This document shows positions 1-12,862 of a stretch of 64,000 nt of DNA, one piece after another. Under the pieces are notes generated by a model, which was given only the letters and a program-made list of their open reading frames with translations, was not told the DNA's origin and did no database searches. This stretch comes from Ampelomyces quisqualis (taxonomy: Eukaryota; Ascomycota; Dothideomycetes; Pleosporales; Phaeosphaeriaceae): NCBI GenBank assembly GCA_018398575.1, contig JAGTXZ010000019.1:558001-622000 (forward strand), given 5' to 3'. Position numbers and translations under genes: made by a program. Position 1 is the first letter of the stretch; the number at the start of each line of letters is the position of its first letter.

Positions 1-465
1 TAGAGTGGTCAGACATTCTTTGACCATCAAAATTGAATAATCGCACTCTGGTTGTTTGAAGAGAAGTACGAAATTCATGTCGCGTAACACGGACAGTCGC
101 GTTGTCACGTGAGCGCAAGGTCAACGAATGAGGGGCACATTAGGTAAGCAACGACGTGCTTTGCTCGCGCTGCTTCCTGCGCGATGAACGGCTAGGCAGA
201 ATCCTGACTCAGACAACGAGGAATGCAGATGTGTTTTTGGGAGTGTAGGATGAGGAAGGATGAGTTCCTTCTTATATTGTCCCTACGTGCGTAACGCCGT
301 AGAGACAATATAAGAATAAATGAACTAAGGAGTAAGAGAATGTGTAAAGTGTAGTCTCTTAGCCCTAATATAGAACAAAGCTACATGAGTTCAGACATTA
401 TACTTACACCCAACCCATCTGGGTCATGAATGAATTGTTCAGGAATTTTATCCTGCAGCAATACT
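1..465. other. Intergenic left edge, no gene seen
   Basis: No open frame with convincing coding character lies here. The only structure noticed is a near-perfect stem-loop at 271-314, listed separately. The stretch from about 300 to 420 is AT-rich and lies beyond the stop codon of the leftward RRM gene, so it may hold that gene's 3' untranslated region. Confidence 0.5.
271..314. repeat. Inverted repeat, 17-bp arms with one mismatch
   Basis: The left arm at 271-287 (cttatattgtccctacg) pairs with the right arm at 298-314 (cgtagagacaatataag) at 16 of 17 positions. The 10-nt spacer (tgcgtaacgc) can itself fold as GCGT/ACGC, so the whole 44 nt forms one extended hairpin. It lies about 150 bp beyond the stop codon of the RRM gene. 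It could be a processing or termination structure, or the remnant of a tiny inverted-repeat element. No target-site duplication was established. Confidence 0.75.
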
Positions 466-1320
466 TCAGCAGAGATTCCGATCTGCCTCCCGCATCTTGC
501 AGAAGAAGCAGTCCCGACGATGACGCTGGCTGATATTTCGGCTCGTGTTGACTAAGTGCCATGGAGCGAAGATACTGGTCCGCACAGCTATTACCGCCTT
601 TCCTCTAATTGGCTGTCGCTTCCTTGCCTTCTGATTGTCTTCTACATCGCCTTCGTAGCCAGCGATCTCGGTGGACGAAGTGTGGGGTGAGCGGGGTTGG
701 ACGTTGTCGGTAGAGACAAGATCTGAGTCTGCGACTTTGGTGTTGGTGACGGTATTGAAGCGAGGAAACGCGACCTCGAAGACTGGTGTGGATTCTGGCG
801 TCTGGTTCTGGTCATTGAGAGTCGGTTGTCGTGTCGCAGGTACGGCAGCGGCAGGCAGCGGCGTCATGCCAGTTCCATTTTTCTTGTTGCCGACAATTCT
901 AGCCCATGTTGTGCCTGGTGCGTGACCTTGCGAATGACCAAAAGGCAGGACGTATCCCGGCTGTTCCATGTCCTCCACGAGTTCTTCGTAGTCCTCGTCG
1001 ACAGCTCCAAGAGGCCGGTGGGATGTGCGCGTTTCTCGCAAGAAGCGCACGGAGCGGTGCTTGCTGTACATTTCCACGCGCAACACGACATTTTCGAGTC
1101 GCATTCCGTCAGTATCTTGCTGCGCTTGAGTTGCTTCCTCGTGTGTTTCAAAGCCTACAACAATTGTGGTGATGTCGCCGTTGGGGTAGACATTTTTGAT
1201 CCTCGTTGGCTCGAACTGTGCGTACAAGTGCGGGATCGCTGCAATCGCTAGATCGGCTGGGACGTTTTTGACGAAGATGAGGTGCTCGTCTTTGGCTTTT
1301 GTGCTTTGTGCGCGCGGCAT
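466..1320 (-). CDS. RRM-type RNA-binding protein
   Basis: Predicted 284-residue protein starting at an ATG whose complement is 1318-1320. Residues about 12-85 look like an RNA recognition motif: HLIFVKNVPADL resembles the RNP2 strand, and TTIVVGFETHEEATQA an RNP1-like strand followed by a helix. The rest is low in predicted structure and rich in S, T and P. It ends in a basic segment with a C-x2-C pair (RRDCFFCKMREADRNLC). A second leftward frame at 1384-1686 contains an ATG (MSQENEKSGL) and could be an upstream exon, but no convincing splice pair was fixed, so the 1320 start is kept. The role is probably RNA binding. The closest named family was not recognised. Confidence 0.65.
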   Translation of the reverse strand: MPRAQSTKAKDEHLIFVKNVPADLAIAAIPHLYAQFEPTRIKNVYPNGDITTIVVGFETHEEATQAQQDTDGMRLENVVLRVEMYSKHRSVRFLRETRTSHRPLGAVDEDYEELVEDMEQPGYVLPFGHSQGHAPGTTWARIVGNKKNGTGMTPLPAAAVPATRQPTLNDQNQTPESTPVFEVAFPRFNTVTNTKVADSDLVSTDNVQPRSPHTSSTEIAGYEGDVEDNQKARKRQPIRGKAVIAVRTSIFAPWHLVNTSRNISQRHRRDCFFCKMREADRNLC

Positions 1321-4300
1321 GATAGGCGCGTTGTTGAGTCGTACGTCCGCGGCGCAGTTGAGAAAGAAAAGGCAGAGAATGTGCTAGTCGAGACTGCGGT
1401 ACGGCTGCTGCATGACGGATAGTTGCGTGGAATCTGTCCCACCATCTTGAATCGGAGGTGAAGCTGCGCTTTCACGCAAATCCGTGATGGCGTAATCGGC
1501 CAGACAGGCTCTCTCACCTCTAAGACCAGACTTTTCATTTTCCTGAGACATGATAGCTGTACATTCGACGATCAGAGACATTCGCCGTACCATGAGGACA
1601 CCAGAACTCGCGCATATTGTTCCGTCGAGCCTACGGCCCACTGCATGGAAAGCGGGAATATTTGATTGACAGTCGAAATAAACCAACGGCGATGAAATGA
1701 CAAGTTAAGAGAGGAACAATAGAATGCGTAGTGACTCACGGGCAAGCTTCAAACCCGGCAATACATCAGAGCGATATGACCATGCAAATTTGGAAGCCTT
1801 CAAGTTTCGAAATGCAGGTCTTCCTCGTGTGCAATGTCTGCCATTCATGTGCAGGCGCGATCTACACACTCAGAGGGACCGAAAGGATGAGGCACAACTT
1901 TACTTAGCTGTCAGGAGTGAGCGCGATATGTCTTATTTGCGAGGTGGAATGCTTTCACAGGACATGAGGGGAGAACACGACACGACCCCGTGCTGGATCA
2001 GGTGAGCAGGTCTGGCGCCCGAAGAGGAAAGGCTGGCGGGAGTCTTGATGTCGCGTCTCCAGCAGCCCCTCCAGGCAGTGACACAAACACTCTCGCCTGG
2101 CGCAGATAACAGCAGATTACAGGCACCTCGAATCCACGATTGCAAAGCAGGGCACCGCTGCGAGACTCCACTGTCGCACTCCGTATGTATGCGATCGTTG
2201 CTATTCTGAGCAGAGAATGGCAAAATCCCTTCTCGGCGACTGAACGGCGAATGGCACGGTGTCTCGGCGGGTTCGACATCCGTGTTCTCTTGATAGGACC
2301 AACCCTGGACTTTGGAGCTTGTACTCGGCATCGTATCCGGCCACGATTGCATCGCTGTGAGCCGTCAAAATAATGCCGAGAGGGTTTGTTGAGAGATTCT
2401 CAGTGTTTCCAAATACGGAAATCACAAAATGTGACTACGGAGTATGCTGCGTCGAGAGAGATTGGCGTATGGATGCAGACCCCCGACCACTTTGGACTGC
2501 CTTTTGCGATCGAGAGGATCTGGGATGCTCACGCGCAGAGCTGTGGAGAGAAGTCTTTGGTACTCGGTACCACTACATCGAGTCGGTCCAAGGCACACGA
2601 AGCCGCTGCGCTCGAGATGAGCACAGGTACAAAAGCACCATGGTACGAGCTGCTGGACGCGCACAACTTATACACGGTCAACAAAAGCAAATCTGCAGCG
2701 ACATGCGAGACTCGACAGCCTTTGTTGCGTTCCGTAGCGGTCACGTACCTCTGCATGTGCTGGCGCCTGCAACAGAGCCCACTTTGGTGCAGCCTGCAGG
2801 TTCCGCGCGACGTGGATGCGCGCCAACTGCCGAGGACTTGACCAGAAGAGGGGAGCAGCCACCAGTGCATTCACTGCATTTTCACGCGTAGCGACGAATC
2901 GCATACGCCACGCAACAGAGGCCCAGCCAATCGCGCCCCCACGGAAGGATTGTACAAATCGCAGGCAGCGCGCTATGCCAAAAGATAAGCGACCAGCCAC
3001 CACCAGAAAGATAGGCGTCATGGTCCACGCCGCCAAAACCAACCATGCCGTGTGCACGTTTCGACATCACCAATTCGCCCACGCCGCCAAAAAAAACACC
3101 GCACCCGTTTCAGACCCGGCAAGCATTCTCATTGGCAAGGCGCCCGGCCTGAAAGAAATGAGATTCGCAAAAGCTGCCCCGATGCACTCTCTCTGACTTC
3201 GCCGGCCGTCTCTTGCACTCTGTTAACTCGCACCAAGCAGACGCTCTGTCGGACCCGGCAATTCTCGACTGACGTTTTGTGACTCTAGCGGCGGTGAAAA
3301 CTCCCGGACTGCCGGGCACCAGAGTCCGCCGAGCATAGAAAACCGTCCAGAAACATGCACAGTGAGTCTGACTGCCGCATGCTGTCGACTAGGATGGCGA
3401 TAAGCATAAGGCTGAGATGCAGATCAATATCGACTGCGGACCAAGCGCTGTGGCTGCAGCTTTCTTGTCCAATTTGATTCGGCAAGCATACATACTGTTC
3501 GGAGTATAGCTGAGACAGAACAATATTGTTGACCACGGTCAGGTTTCGGGACTGGATGGGTCGCCGATACGTGTCAAAGATGCGTCAGCTACGTGGTGGT
3601 TAGTGAACACGATGCCGCATGGCGCTCGTATTGTCCAGACTTCCACCCAACACTTCGGTACTTTCCGGGAGCTGTGGTGTTCACGGCATTGAGCTTTAGT
3701 ACCCGTGTACAGTGTCCATAAGTATTTCAATTCTTGTTGCGGGATGCTAATCGGGTGGTGCAAAGACGCTTATGGCGAGTGAGATTCACACCGTTCCCTG
3801 TGCAGTACATGTCGTGATAGCAGGGGCAGAAGTTTGCTCAGCCACTCAACGTAGCATCAGTAAGCCACCTGCTGCGGTGGACCGCTCGTCGAAATTCTCA
3901 CAAATCCTGTCATCTTGCTCAGCCGCACTTAGAAGGGCGGTCGGCGTCACTTTTGTTACAAACAAGCATCAAGCTAGGACCGTTCTGGACTGACTCGTGT
4001 GCTAAGGTAGTGGCTCGCCATGCGAACGGCAAGAAGCGAACAGGATCCAAGGTGGCGTTTCTCAACCTCGCCATGCTTGCTTGGCCCATATATCGCCTGT
4101 CTCAACATTCGAAGCCCGTGAGCTCGCTTTTTGAGTGGATCTGGCGCGTCAACGATACATACTGAGATGACAATGGACATGATTCGCCCAGTGACGACAC
4201 AGCACGCTTTCCTCAGGGGTAGTCACAACAACATTGAAGCATTGATTCAACAGGACGCAGGGGAAGTAGCCACGCGGAAAGATCCGCATCGATGCTCCCC

Positions 4301-4990
4301 AACAGCCTCCAGAGTCTGGGCTTGGGCTTGATTTTGGGCTTCATCAGCTTTCGTATGGTCTGACGATAGTCTACCGGCAGCATGATCTAGATGTCTTCGC
4401 TGTGTGCTCGACTCTGGCGCGGCACACAACTGAATTTTCCCTCTCAGCCAGTCTGCCTGCCATATGGCACTGGCAGACTACCAGGGTAGTCGGTCCTGAC
4501 CGGTGCTGTGGACCCGCGTAGTTGCTTCCAGGGGCCGTAGGGTTTTCCAAGTACGGTTACTATTCTTGGAGGGCATCGTTGGGAAGATGGCCCACGCGCC
4601 CTACACCGTGGCGTCAGCCCTCAACTGATACTGTAGCAGTGAGCACCTCTTTGCACTAGCAATTTCCTCCTCGGCAACGGCGAAGCCGTGCGCTTGAGGC
4701 ACTCGGCACCACAAGCCCAGCCTGGGATTAGACAGCTCGTTCAGATCCAGGGAATGACGACACGCCCGACTGTTATCGCACTTAAGCCCGTATTGCGAAT
4801 CGTTATCATGTGCTGGCTCACCATGGCCTTTTGCGCTTAGAGGTCCTCTTCACTTCCCCCAGGTCCTGTCGCTTTTGCATTTCATTAACACTGTTCGTTA
4901 CCGACTCACTACAGCAGTCGTGCTCGAGGTCAGCACCATAGATATCGCTTAGAGCGTAATTCTTGTTGAGCTACCTCTATATCCTTAATC
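1321..4990. other. Long gene-poor region upstream of the glucan synthase
   Basis: About 3.6 kb without a gene I can support. Overlapping frames of 60-172 codons occur on both strands, for example 2373-2891 and 2386-2841 forward and 2668-3057 reverse. They overlap one another in different frames, several lack an ATG, and none shows a domain. The right end, about 4400-4990, is the likely promoter and leader of the glucan synthase gene. Confidence 0.5.
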
Positions 4991-7900
4991 ATGTATCTCC
5001 TTTTGGTCACTCTACTCCTCGTCTTGAGCGCAAGCTTAGTCGAGTGCCTTCGTTATACTCCGGAGTATGCACAATGGAACCTTAATACTAATCAGAAAGC
5101 GGAAACCCCACTGGACTACTCGGGCTCATGGGAGAACCACAAGTTCCACGCATCCCCAGCGAATTGGCGCTTCCCTTTCTACACACTCTTCCTGGATCGT
5201 TTCGTCAACGGTGACCCATTGAACGATAACGCCAACGACACACTCTTTGAGCAGGACATCACTTCCACTCAGTTTCGACATGGAGGCGATGTGCAAGGTC
5301 TCATTGACAGCTTGGACTACATCCAAGGCTTCGGTATCAAGGTCCGTGACAGATGCAGCCGCTGATGAACGTGTAGATCCACTGACGTGCGACAGGGTAT
5401 CTACATTGCTGGCTCTCCATTCATTAACATGCCATGGCAGTCGGACATGTATTCAGTAAGCGTCGCATACGCCAGGCGATACATGTTCTCTAATTAACGC
5501 GGATAGCCACTGGACCTGACTCTGTTGGATCAACATTTTGGAGACATCGCAGAATGGCGTCGCGGGATTGATGAGATCCATAAGCGTGGGATGTATGTCC
5601 TCTTGGACAACACTGTCGCAACGTAAGTTAGCAATCGTCGAGGGTGAGCACTCACACTGACGTATCTTTCAGCATGGGAGATCTCATCGGTTTCGAAGGA
5701 TATCTGAACGAATCCACACCATACGAGCCTGCAGAGCACAAGATCTTGTGGAAAGGATCGCGCCGGTATCTCGACTTCAGCCCCAGCAACGAGTACAACG
5801 AGACTTGCCAGTTCCCAAAGTTCTGGAACGAGACTGGCTATCCTGTGGATGATTTTGTGGACGATGAGTTCAAAGGCTGCTTCAACGGCGACTTCGATCA
5901 GGTGAGCGCTCCACGTTGCACAGCGTAAGTAATGAAAAAGACATGCTAATGAGTCCCTAGTTTGGTGACACTGAAGCTTTCGGTGTTTATCCCGATTACC
6001 GACGTCAACTCACCAAGTTCGCCTCCGTCCAAGACCGTCTCCGTGAATGGGTTCCTTCGGTTCGGGAACGACTCGAACACTTCTCGTGTATTGCCATCAA
6101 GATGTTGGACATTGATGGTTTCCGCTTCGACAAGGCTATTCAAGTCACCGTCGACGCCTCAGGACAATTTTCAGCAGCGCTCCGCAAGTGTGCACGCGAT
6201 GTTGGCAAAGACAACTTCTTCCTACCTGGCGAGATTACTGGTGGTAATAATATGGGATCAGTATACCTGGGACGAGGTCGCCAGCCCAATCAGTGGTTGG
6301 ACAACATCACCGAGGCCGTCAGGCTCACCAACAAGTCTGATGACAAGTACTTCCTCCGTGGCGAGGACCAGGGCGCGCTTGATGCCGGAGCGTTCCACTA
6401 CTCCATTTATCGCTTCCTGACTAGATTCTTGGGTATGGACGGCAATCTCGAGGCTGGCTATGATCTTCCCCCAGACTGGGTCGACGCGTGGAATCAGATG
6501 CTTCTGTCCAACGACTTCGTCAACCCCAACACCGGAGTCTTCGATCCACGGCACATGTTCGGCTCCACCAATCAGGATGTATTCAGATGGCCTGCTATCA
6601 GCCAGGGAGTAGAGAGATTTCTGCTCGGCCAATTCATCACTGGGCTGCTCTTACCGGGCATTCCTCTTCTTCTCTGGGGTGAAGAGGTTGGCTTCAACGT
6701 GCTCGACAACACCGCTGACAACTACATCTTCGGTCGCCAAGCCATGTCCCCTTCACCAGCCTGGTACATGCATGGCTGCTACACCGGCAGCAGCACACAA
6801 TATTTCCAAATGCCTCTCGAGTCTGCGCGACACGGTTGCAAAGATATCACCAACTCCTACGATCACCGGGATCCTTCGCATCCAATTCGTGGCATCATCC
6901 GACAGCTGTACCATTTGCGAGCTCAGTTCCCCACCCTCAACGACGGCTTGTTGCTTGACAAACTTTCCAAGCAGACTGAGATGATCAGGCTTCCTGGTTC
7001 CAGTGGAGTCGAGACCGAAACCGGTCTATGGAGTGTTCGCAGAGCGCCCATGGATGGCATCCAGGACTTTGGCGGCCCTTCGGACATCTGGCTCGTGTAC
7101 CACAACCGCAACGAGACCACCAAATACAAGTTCGACTGCTCTTCAAATGATTCCGCCATTATTGCGCCTTTCGATAGCGGCGTCACGGTCAAGAACCTGC
7201 TCTTCCCTCACGACGAGCAGAAGCTGATTAACTCACCCAAGAAGCTACAACTCAATGGCTCGCAAGAATTCAACGGCTGTGTGAAGGAGCTTGAATTTGC
7301 TCCGTTCGAGTTCCGGCTCTACGTACCCAATGGCCGCTTCATCCCACCGCCCCCCATGGTTACCAAGTTCCTGCCAGGTCACGATCACCCCATTCTTAGG
7401 AATGAGAACAGCAACACCGTCAACGTCTCACTACACTTCAACGCCGCCATGGACTGCGACAAGATCACTCAGAGCATGACACTCAGCTCATCGACGTTCG
7501 GCAACATGAAAGCTCGCATCAATGAGCAATCAGTAACGTGCGGTAACGTCACAGAGAATGAGCAAGCTCCCTACGTCGGTGCTATCGCCTCTGCTTGGTC
7601 GTGGTCAGCTCAGCTTGTGGATGTGGCCGATGGTGTCCACCAGATTTCGATCAAGGATGCTGTAACTGCGGATGGTGGTTCTTCCACAGGATCCACCGAC
7701 AAGTTCCTCATCCGTATCGGCAAGGCCGAGAACCCCATTGTTCACCTAGCTGCAAACTACTCCCAGTCTCTATTGTCCCGCTCCAGCAGCGGCAAGTATG
7801 CACTGTCGCACAAAGCCGCCGGAGCAGACATGTGGCGTTACTCGCTTAATTGGGGCTCTTTGTGGAGCAACTGGACAAACATGGAGGGCGCCAATGCTAT

Positions 7901-10900
7901 GATCGAGGACCAGCCGTGGTCCGGCACAAAGGCCCAGGAATGGGAAGGCAGTCACGTCATGGTCCAGTACTGGAGTCGTCTCTTGGGTAGCAGTAGCTTC
8001 GTCCAGCATGGTGATCTCGACTTCGAGGAGGAGCGCAGGTTTCCCCACATGTTCGCCAACGGTCCTTTCAACCAGTTCGGCTTCGATGCTGGCCTGCGGA
8101 ACCGTTTCAACTTCAACAAGAACGGCACATGGAACTGGCACTTCATGAACGAGTGGCCAGCGACGCTGCAGTTCAACGTCTGGGGTATTAACCCCGACAA
8201 CCAGCCAGACGTGTCGTTTGTGTACGGCGACATTGACGGCGATGGTGTTCTTGATCGCCTCAACCCGTCCAGTCTGCTGGTCAACGCCATCAACATCACA
8301 GCTCGACCACCTTCGCCGCATCTTGGCTACCGTATCGAGCTCAACGACGGCAACCTGCGATATGAACTCATTCCCGTTGGCAGCAAGTGGTTACAACTTG
8401 CACTCTTCGTCCTTCTCTGGATTAGTCCGATCATCACTGGTCTCGTGGCAGTTGCCTTCTACCAAGGGTCCTTCTACCAGGTCAAATACGTCGCACGAGG
8501 CGTTGGCAAGACCGGCTTTGGCACATTCCTCGTAGCTTTCAAGAGAAAAGTCTTCAGGAAGAAGCCAGTCGACACTATCGCGCCCACCGAAGGTGGCGAG
8601 CTTATCGCCAGAGCTACAGGCGATGTCTCAAGTGTCGCGTCGCGTCGCAAGGTCCTCATAGCAACCATCGAGTACAATATTGATGACTGGAACATCAAGG
8701 TCAAAATCGGCGGTCTTGGTGTCATGGCTCAGCTCATGGGCAAAGCGCTCTCTCACATTGACCTCATCTGGGTTGTGCCCTGCACTGAGGGCATCGACTA
8801 CCCCGACAACGAAGAGGAGCGCGCAGAGCCCATGGAAGTCAAGATTCTGGACAACAGTTACACAGTCACAGTACACTACCATGTAGTAGACAACATCACC
8901 TTCGTTGTCCTCGACGCACCCATCTTCCGCACCACCAACAAGGCGAACCCGTACCCACCTCGCATGGACGACATTGACAGTGCCGTTTACTATTCCACTT
9001 GGAATCAATGTATTGCACAGGCCATGGAGCGCTTTGACGTCGATCTCTACCACATCAACGACTACCATGGTGCCGCTGCTCCTCTCTATCTGCTCCCCAA
9101 GACCATTCCTTGCTGCTTGTCGCTACACAATGCCGAGTTCCAAGGTCTATGGCCTATGCGCACGGCTGACGAGCGCGATGAAGTGGCTCGCGTCTTCAAT
9201 CTTCCTCAGAAGGTCGTCAAGCAGTATATTCAGTACGGCTCCGTCTTCAACCTGCTTCACGCTGGCGCCAGTTACTTGCGCATTCACCAAGCTGGCTTCG
9301 GCGCCGTTGGTGTCTCTAAGAAATACGGAGATCGATCCTACGCACGCTACCCAATCTTCTGGGGTCTTTCCAGCATCGGCCAGCTTCCCAACCCCGATCC
9401 TAGTGATATCTCCCAATGGGACAAGCACGCTGTCATCAAGAAGAGCGAAGTCCAGGTCGACAAAGCATACGAAGCCGGACGAGGAGCGTTCCGTATGCAG
9501 GCCCAGGAGTGGGCCGGTCTTGAAGTCGACCCAGAGGCTCAGCTATTCGTCTTCGTGGGCCGCTGGAGTGAGCAGAAGGGCGTCGATCTGATTGCTGACA
9601 TCTTCCCGTCCATCCTTGAAGACTATCCTCGGTCTCAGCTCATCTGTGTTGGTCCTGTCATTGATCTCTACGGCAAATTCGCAGCTCTCAAGCTCTCCAG
9701 GCTTATGGAGCTGTACCCCAAGCGTGTCTTCAGTCGTCCCGAGTTCACCATGTTGCCACCATATATTCACACCGGTGCTGAGTTTGCGCTGATACCTTCA
9801 CGTGACGAGCCCTTTGGCTTGGTTGCCGTCGAGTTCGGACGGAAGGGTGCTCTCGGTGTTGGCGCACGTGTCGGTGGTCTCGGCCAAATGCCTGGATGGT
9901 GGTATACTATCGAGTCTATGAGCTCTACGCATCTTCTTAAGCAATTCAAGCTCGCCATCGTTTCTGCACTCGAGTCCAAGGACTCTGAGCGCGCTCTCAT
10001 GCGCGCTTGGTCGGCAAAGCAGCGTTTCCCGGTTGCACAATGGCTGGAAGGCCTCACAAAGCTACAAGACACGGCTGTTCAAATGCACGACAAGCATCAC
10101 AAGACAGTCGCCAGCACGACAAACACACCACGACAAAGCATGTTCTTCAGTTCGCATACTCCTGCAGCGCCAACAACACCACCAATTGGCGCTAATACTG
10201 GTCACTCCCGCGAAACGTCTGGCCCCGTCTCGATCAACTTCCCTGGGTCCTCGCGCGCCTCGTCTATTCACGATGACGAAAACGATAACAGTACTCGCAA
10301 CATTTACCTGTCACCGCCGGTGCGACCCAGCCCCCTAAGCTCCAGTAGATCTTCTGTTGTCAATCTAGGCGAGATTGTCGGCCAGCGCAAGGACTTTGCT
10401 CTGCAACAGGTCGATCCCTTCTTCACCGACGCTGACGAGGAGTTCTACAATAACTTCAAGCGCAAGCTTGATGACCTCAATGCTAGCAACTCAACTGCCG
10501 CGCTGTGCACTGAAGAATACATTGTCGAGTCCACACGGGTTTGGTTTTCGCGCCGCCATGACGCCAAGGTCGGTGTGCATTCGCTGTTCTCCAGCGCCAA
10601 CTCCTCAGCTGTCTTACTGCCAAAGAAGAGCAGCGCACATGTTCGCGAAATCGAGCCGGTCGACCGAAGTGATGATGAGAGGAGCCAGCAAGCTACACCC
10701 ACCGAAGATGAGAAGATGATCACTGGCTTCGACTTTGGTGAGAACTACGTACCACCCACTGGCTTCCGCAAGTACTGTCAGGTCAAGTTTGGCACCTGGC
10801 CAGCATACTCCTTCGGTTTGGCATTGGGCCAAATCATTGCATCCAACTCGTACCAGATCACTCTTCTTACCGGAGAAATCGGACAATCGGCCGAGAAGCT

Positions 10901-12074
10901 GTACGCTATTGCGGGTATATACCTTGGTGCATCGCTCTTTTGGCTCCTCCTCACCCGCTACGTTAAGTTGCTGTACCTACTGACCGTTCCTTTCTTCTTC
11001 TACGGGTTGGCATTCCTCCTCGTCGGTACGTCGCCTTTCGTCACAGACGGACACAACAGGTTCTGGATGCAGAACATCGCTACTGGATTCTACGCTTTCG
11101 CATCTGCAAGTGGCTCCCTTTTCTTTGCGTTCAACTTCGGTGATGAAGGCGGTGCCCCCATTACCATCTGGATATGGCGTGCATGTTGGATCCAGGCCCT
11201 TCAGCACGCATACACCCTCGCTCTGTGGTTCTGGGGCAGCTTCATTAGCTCTTACTCCGCTGCCGGGAAGACGTCTTTCCGCCTGTCTGCTCTTCCAGTC
11301 TTGTTCCCCGTCACCCTCGTCGTCGCGCTGCTCCTCTGGACCGTCGGCCTCGTCCTCTTCCTTGGTCTGCCATCGTACTACCGCCAGATGCCCGACCAAG
11401 TCCCCTCGCTCCTCCGCTCCATCGTCAAGCGTAAGATCACACTGTGGTTCTTCGTCGCTGTCCTCTTGCAGAACTACTTCCTCTCCGCACCCTACGGCCG
11501 CAACTGGTTCTTCCTTTTCAGCTCGCAGCACGTCTCTACCGGCGCAATCTTGGGTCTAGCATTTGGTTTTCTCATCGGCGGCTGGAGTCTATTCCTCGGA
11601 TGGTTCGCCTTCATCTCCAAGCGCCATCCATGGTGGCTCCCAGTCTTCGCCATCGGCCTCGGCGCTCCTCGATGGGCGCAAATGCTCTGGGGAACCAGCT
11701 CCTTTGGCCTATTTTTGCCATGGGCTGGGTCTGACGTTACCTCCGCACTTGTTTCGCGCTGTCTCTGGCTCTGGCTCGGTCTTCTCGACGCTATTCAAAA
11801 CACCGGCGTCGGCCTGATTCTCCTGCTCACGCTCACCCGCATCCACGTGTCGGTCACGTTGATGATTGCTCAGGTGCTGGGTAGTGTGGCGACGATGGTC
11901 GCGAGGGCTACTGCGCCCAATAAATTGGGCCCAGGCGACGTGTTTCCTGATTTCTCGATGGGTCTGGGCGCAGGACTGGGGAAGGCGTGGTTCTGGGTTG
12001 CTCTGCTTGCGCAATTGATGATTTGTGTTGGATACCTCAAGTTCTTTAGGAAAGAACAGATCAGTAAACCTTAG
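4991..12074 (+). CDS. ags1: Alpha-1,3-glucan synthase
   Basis: Synthesises cell-wall alpha-1,3-glucan at the plasma membrane. Proposed exons: 4991-5341, 5396-5455, 5507-5622, 5673-5901 and 5961-12074, giving 2289 residues, close to the usual 2,400 or so. All four introns are 50-60 nt GT-AG and keep frame. The order of parts is canonical: a signal peptide (about 1-19); an extracellular GH13 amylase-like domain with GFRFDKA (about 304-310) and GEITGGNN (about 344); a membrane span near 1061-1085; a cytosolic GT5 starch-synthase-like domain with KIGGLG (about 1165), FVGRWSEQKG and EPFGLVAVEFG (about 1534); a Ser-rich linker; and a multi-span C-terminal domain (about 1865-2280) thought to export the glucan. 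No break was seen. The start is the ATG that gives the hydrophobic leader. Confidence 0.96.
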
Positions 12075-12364
12075 TTAATTTGTAGCTTTGTGTAATTTTT
12101 AATAGATTCGTGTGTTCATGGCAGGAATGATGTCGTGCAATCTCGTCCTCCGTCTCCCCGCTCCCGAAGTCCGCACTCCACCACACTAGCCACCAACCAC
12201 AGTCCGAGGAAGTCCGCGTCGCATGCATCACCACGCATACCTTGCCCCACACCACAATGATTACATGTGCTGTACACGACTACACGTACGCACTTCGCAT
12301 CCGCCCAGTTCGTCGTCGCCATCTTCCCTCACCCACCATAAACCCACCCCCACACGCATCAACA

Positions 12365-12862
12365 ATGTCCACGCCCTCGCGCAATCTCTTCCACCACCTC
12401 CCCCCACCTGCCCAATGTCTCGCCCTCATCGTCGGAACCCTTGAATTAATCCCATTCGGCATCGTCGGTCTTCGTGATCCAGCTTTCTTCGCCCAAGGAT
12501 ACGGGTTACCTATTACCACCACAACCACATCCACCAAACCCCCCTCAAGCGCCTCATCCTTCTCCTCTTCCCCCCCCTCCTCGGCGGATTCCGAACAAAC
12601 CCAAAGAGCCCTCCTATCCGCCATCGCCGCACGCAACATCCAAAACGGTATCCTGCTCCTCACGTTCGGCCTGGTGCTTCGCGACCGGCGCAGTCTGGGA
12701 GTCGTGGTTTTGGCGGGATTGGTGGCGACGGTGGCGGATACGGTTATCGTCAGGAGTTACGGGGTCAGGGAGAAGGTGCTGGGCCACGTGGTGGGGGTGG
12801 TGAACAGTGCGGTTATTGGGGGGTGTCTGTTGGGTTGGGGACGGAGTGATGGCATTTGGTGA
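12365..12862 (+). CDS. DUF4267 small membrane protein
   Basis: 165 residues from the ATG at 12365. The open frame reaches back to 12242, but the preceding residues are basic and proline-rich and read like leader sequence. The protein has about four hydrophobic segments (CLALIVGTLELIPFGIVGL, a second after AIAARNIQNG, LGVVVLAGLVATVADTVIV and a C-terminal one). The pattern ARN-x2-Gxx followed by a D-T-x-I-V segment matches my memory of the fungal DUF4267 family, whose function is unknown. A Ser/Pro/Thr-rich loop separates spans one and two. It follows the glucan synthase by about 290 bp on the same strand. Confidence 0.7.
   Translation: MSTPSRNLFHHLPPPAQCLALIVGTLELIPFGIVGLRDPAFFAQGYGLPITTTTTSTKPPSSASSFSSSPPSSADSEQTQRALLSAIAARNIQNGILLLTFGLVLRDRRSLGVVVLAGLVATVADTVIVRSYGVREKVLGHVVGVVNSAVIGGCLLGWGRSDGIW

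Noticed and set aside
1384..1686. Reverse frame as an upstream exon of the RRM gene
   Set aside because: It contains a plausible ATG and coding-like stretch, but no good donor/acceptor pair was found to join it to the RRM frame; kept only as a note.
2373..2891. 172-codon forward frame in the gene-poor region
   Set aside because: A second forward frame (2386-2841) overlaps it in another phase and reverse frames cover the same bases. Neither translation shows a domain, and composition is Cys/Arg-rich as in random GC-rich DNA.
2668..3057. Reverse frame with a hydrophobic N-terminus
   Set aside because: It begins with GTG rather than ATG, has one weak hydrophobic stretch and overlaps other frames; not enough to call a gene.
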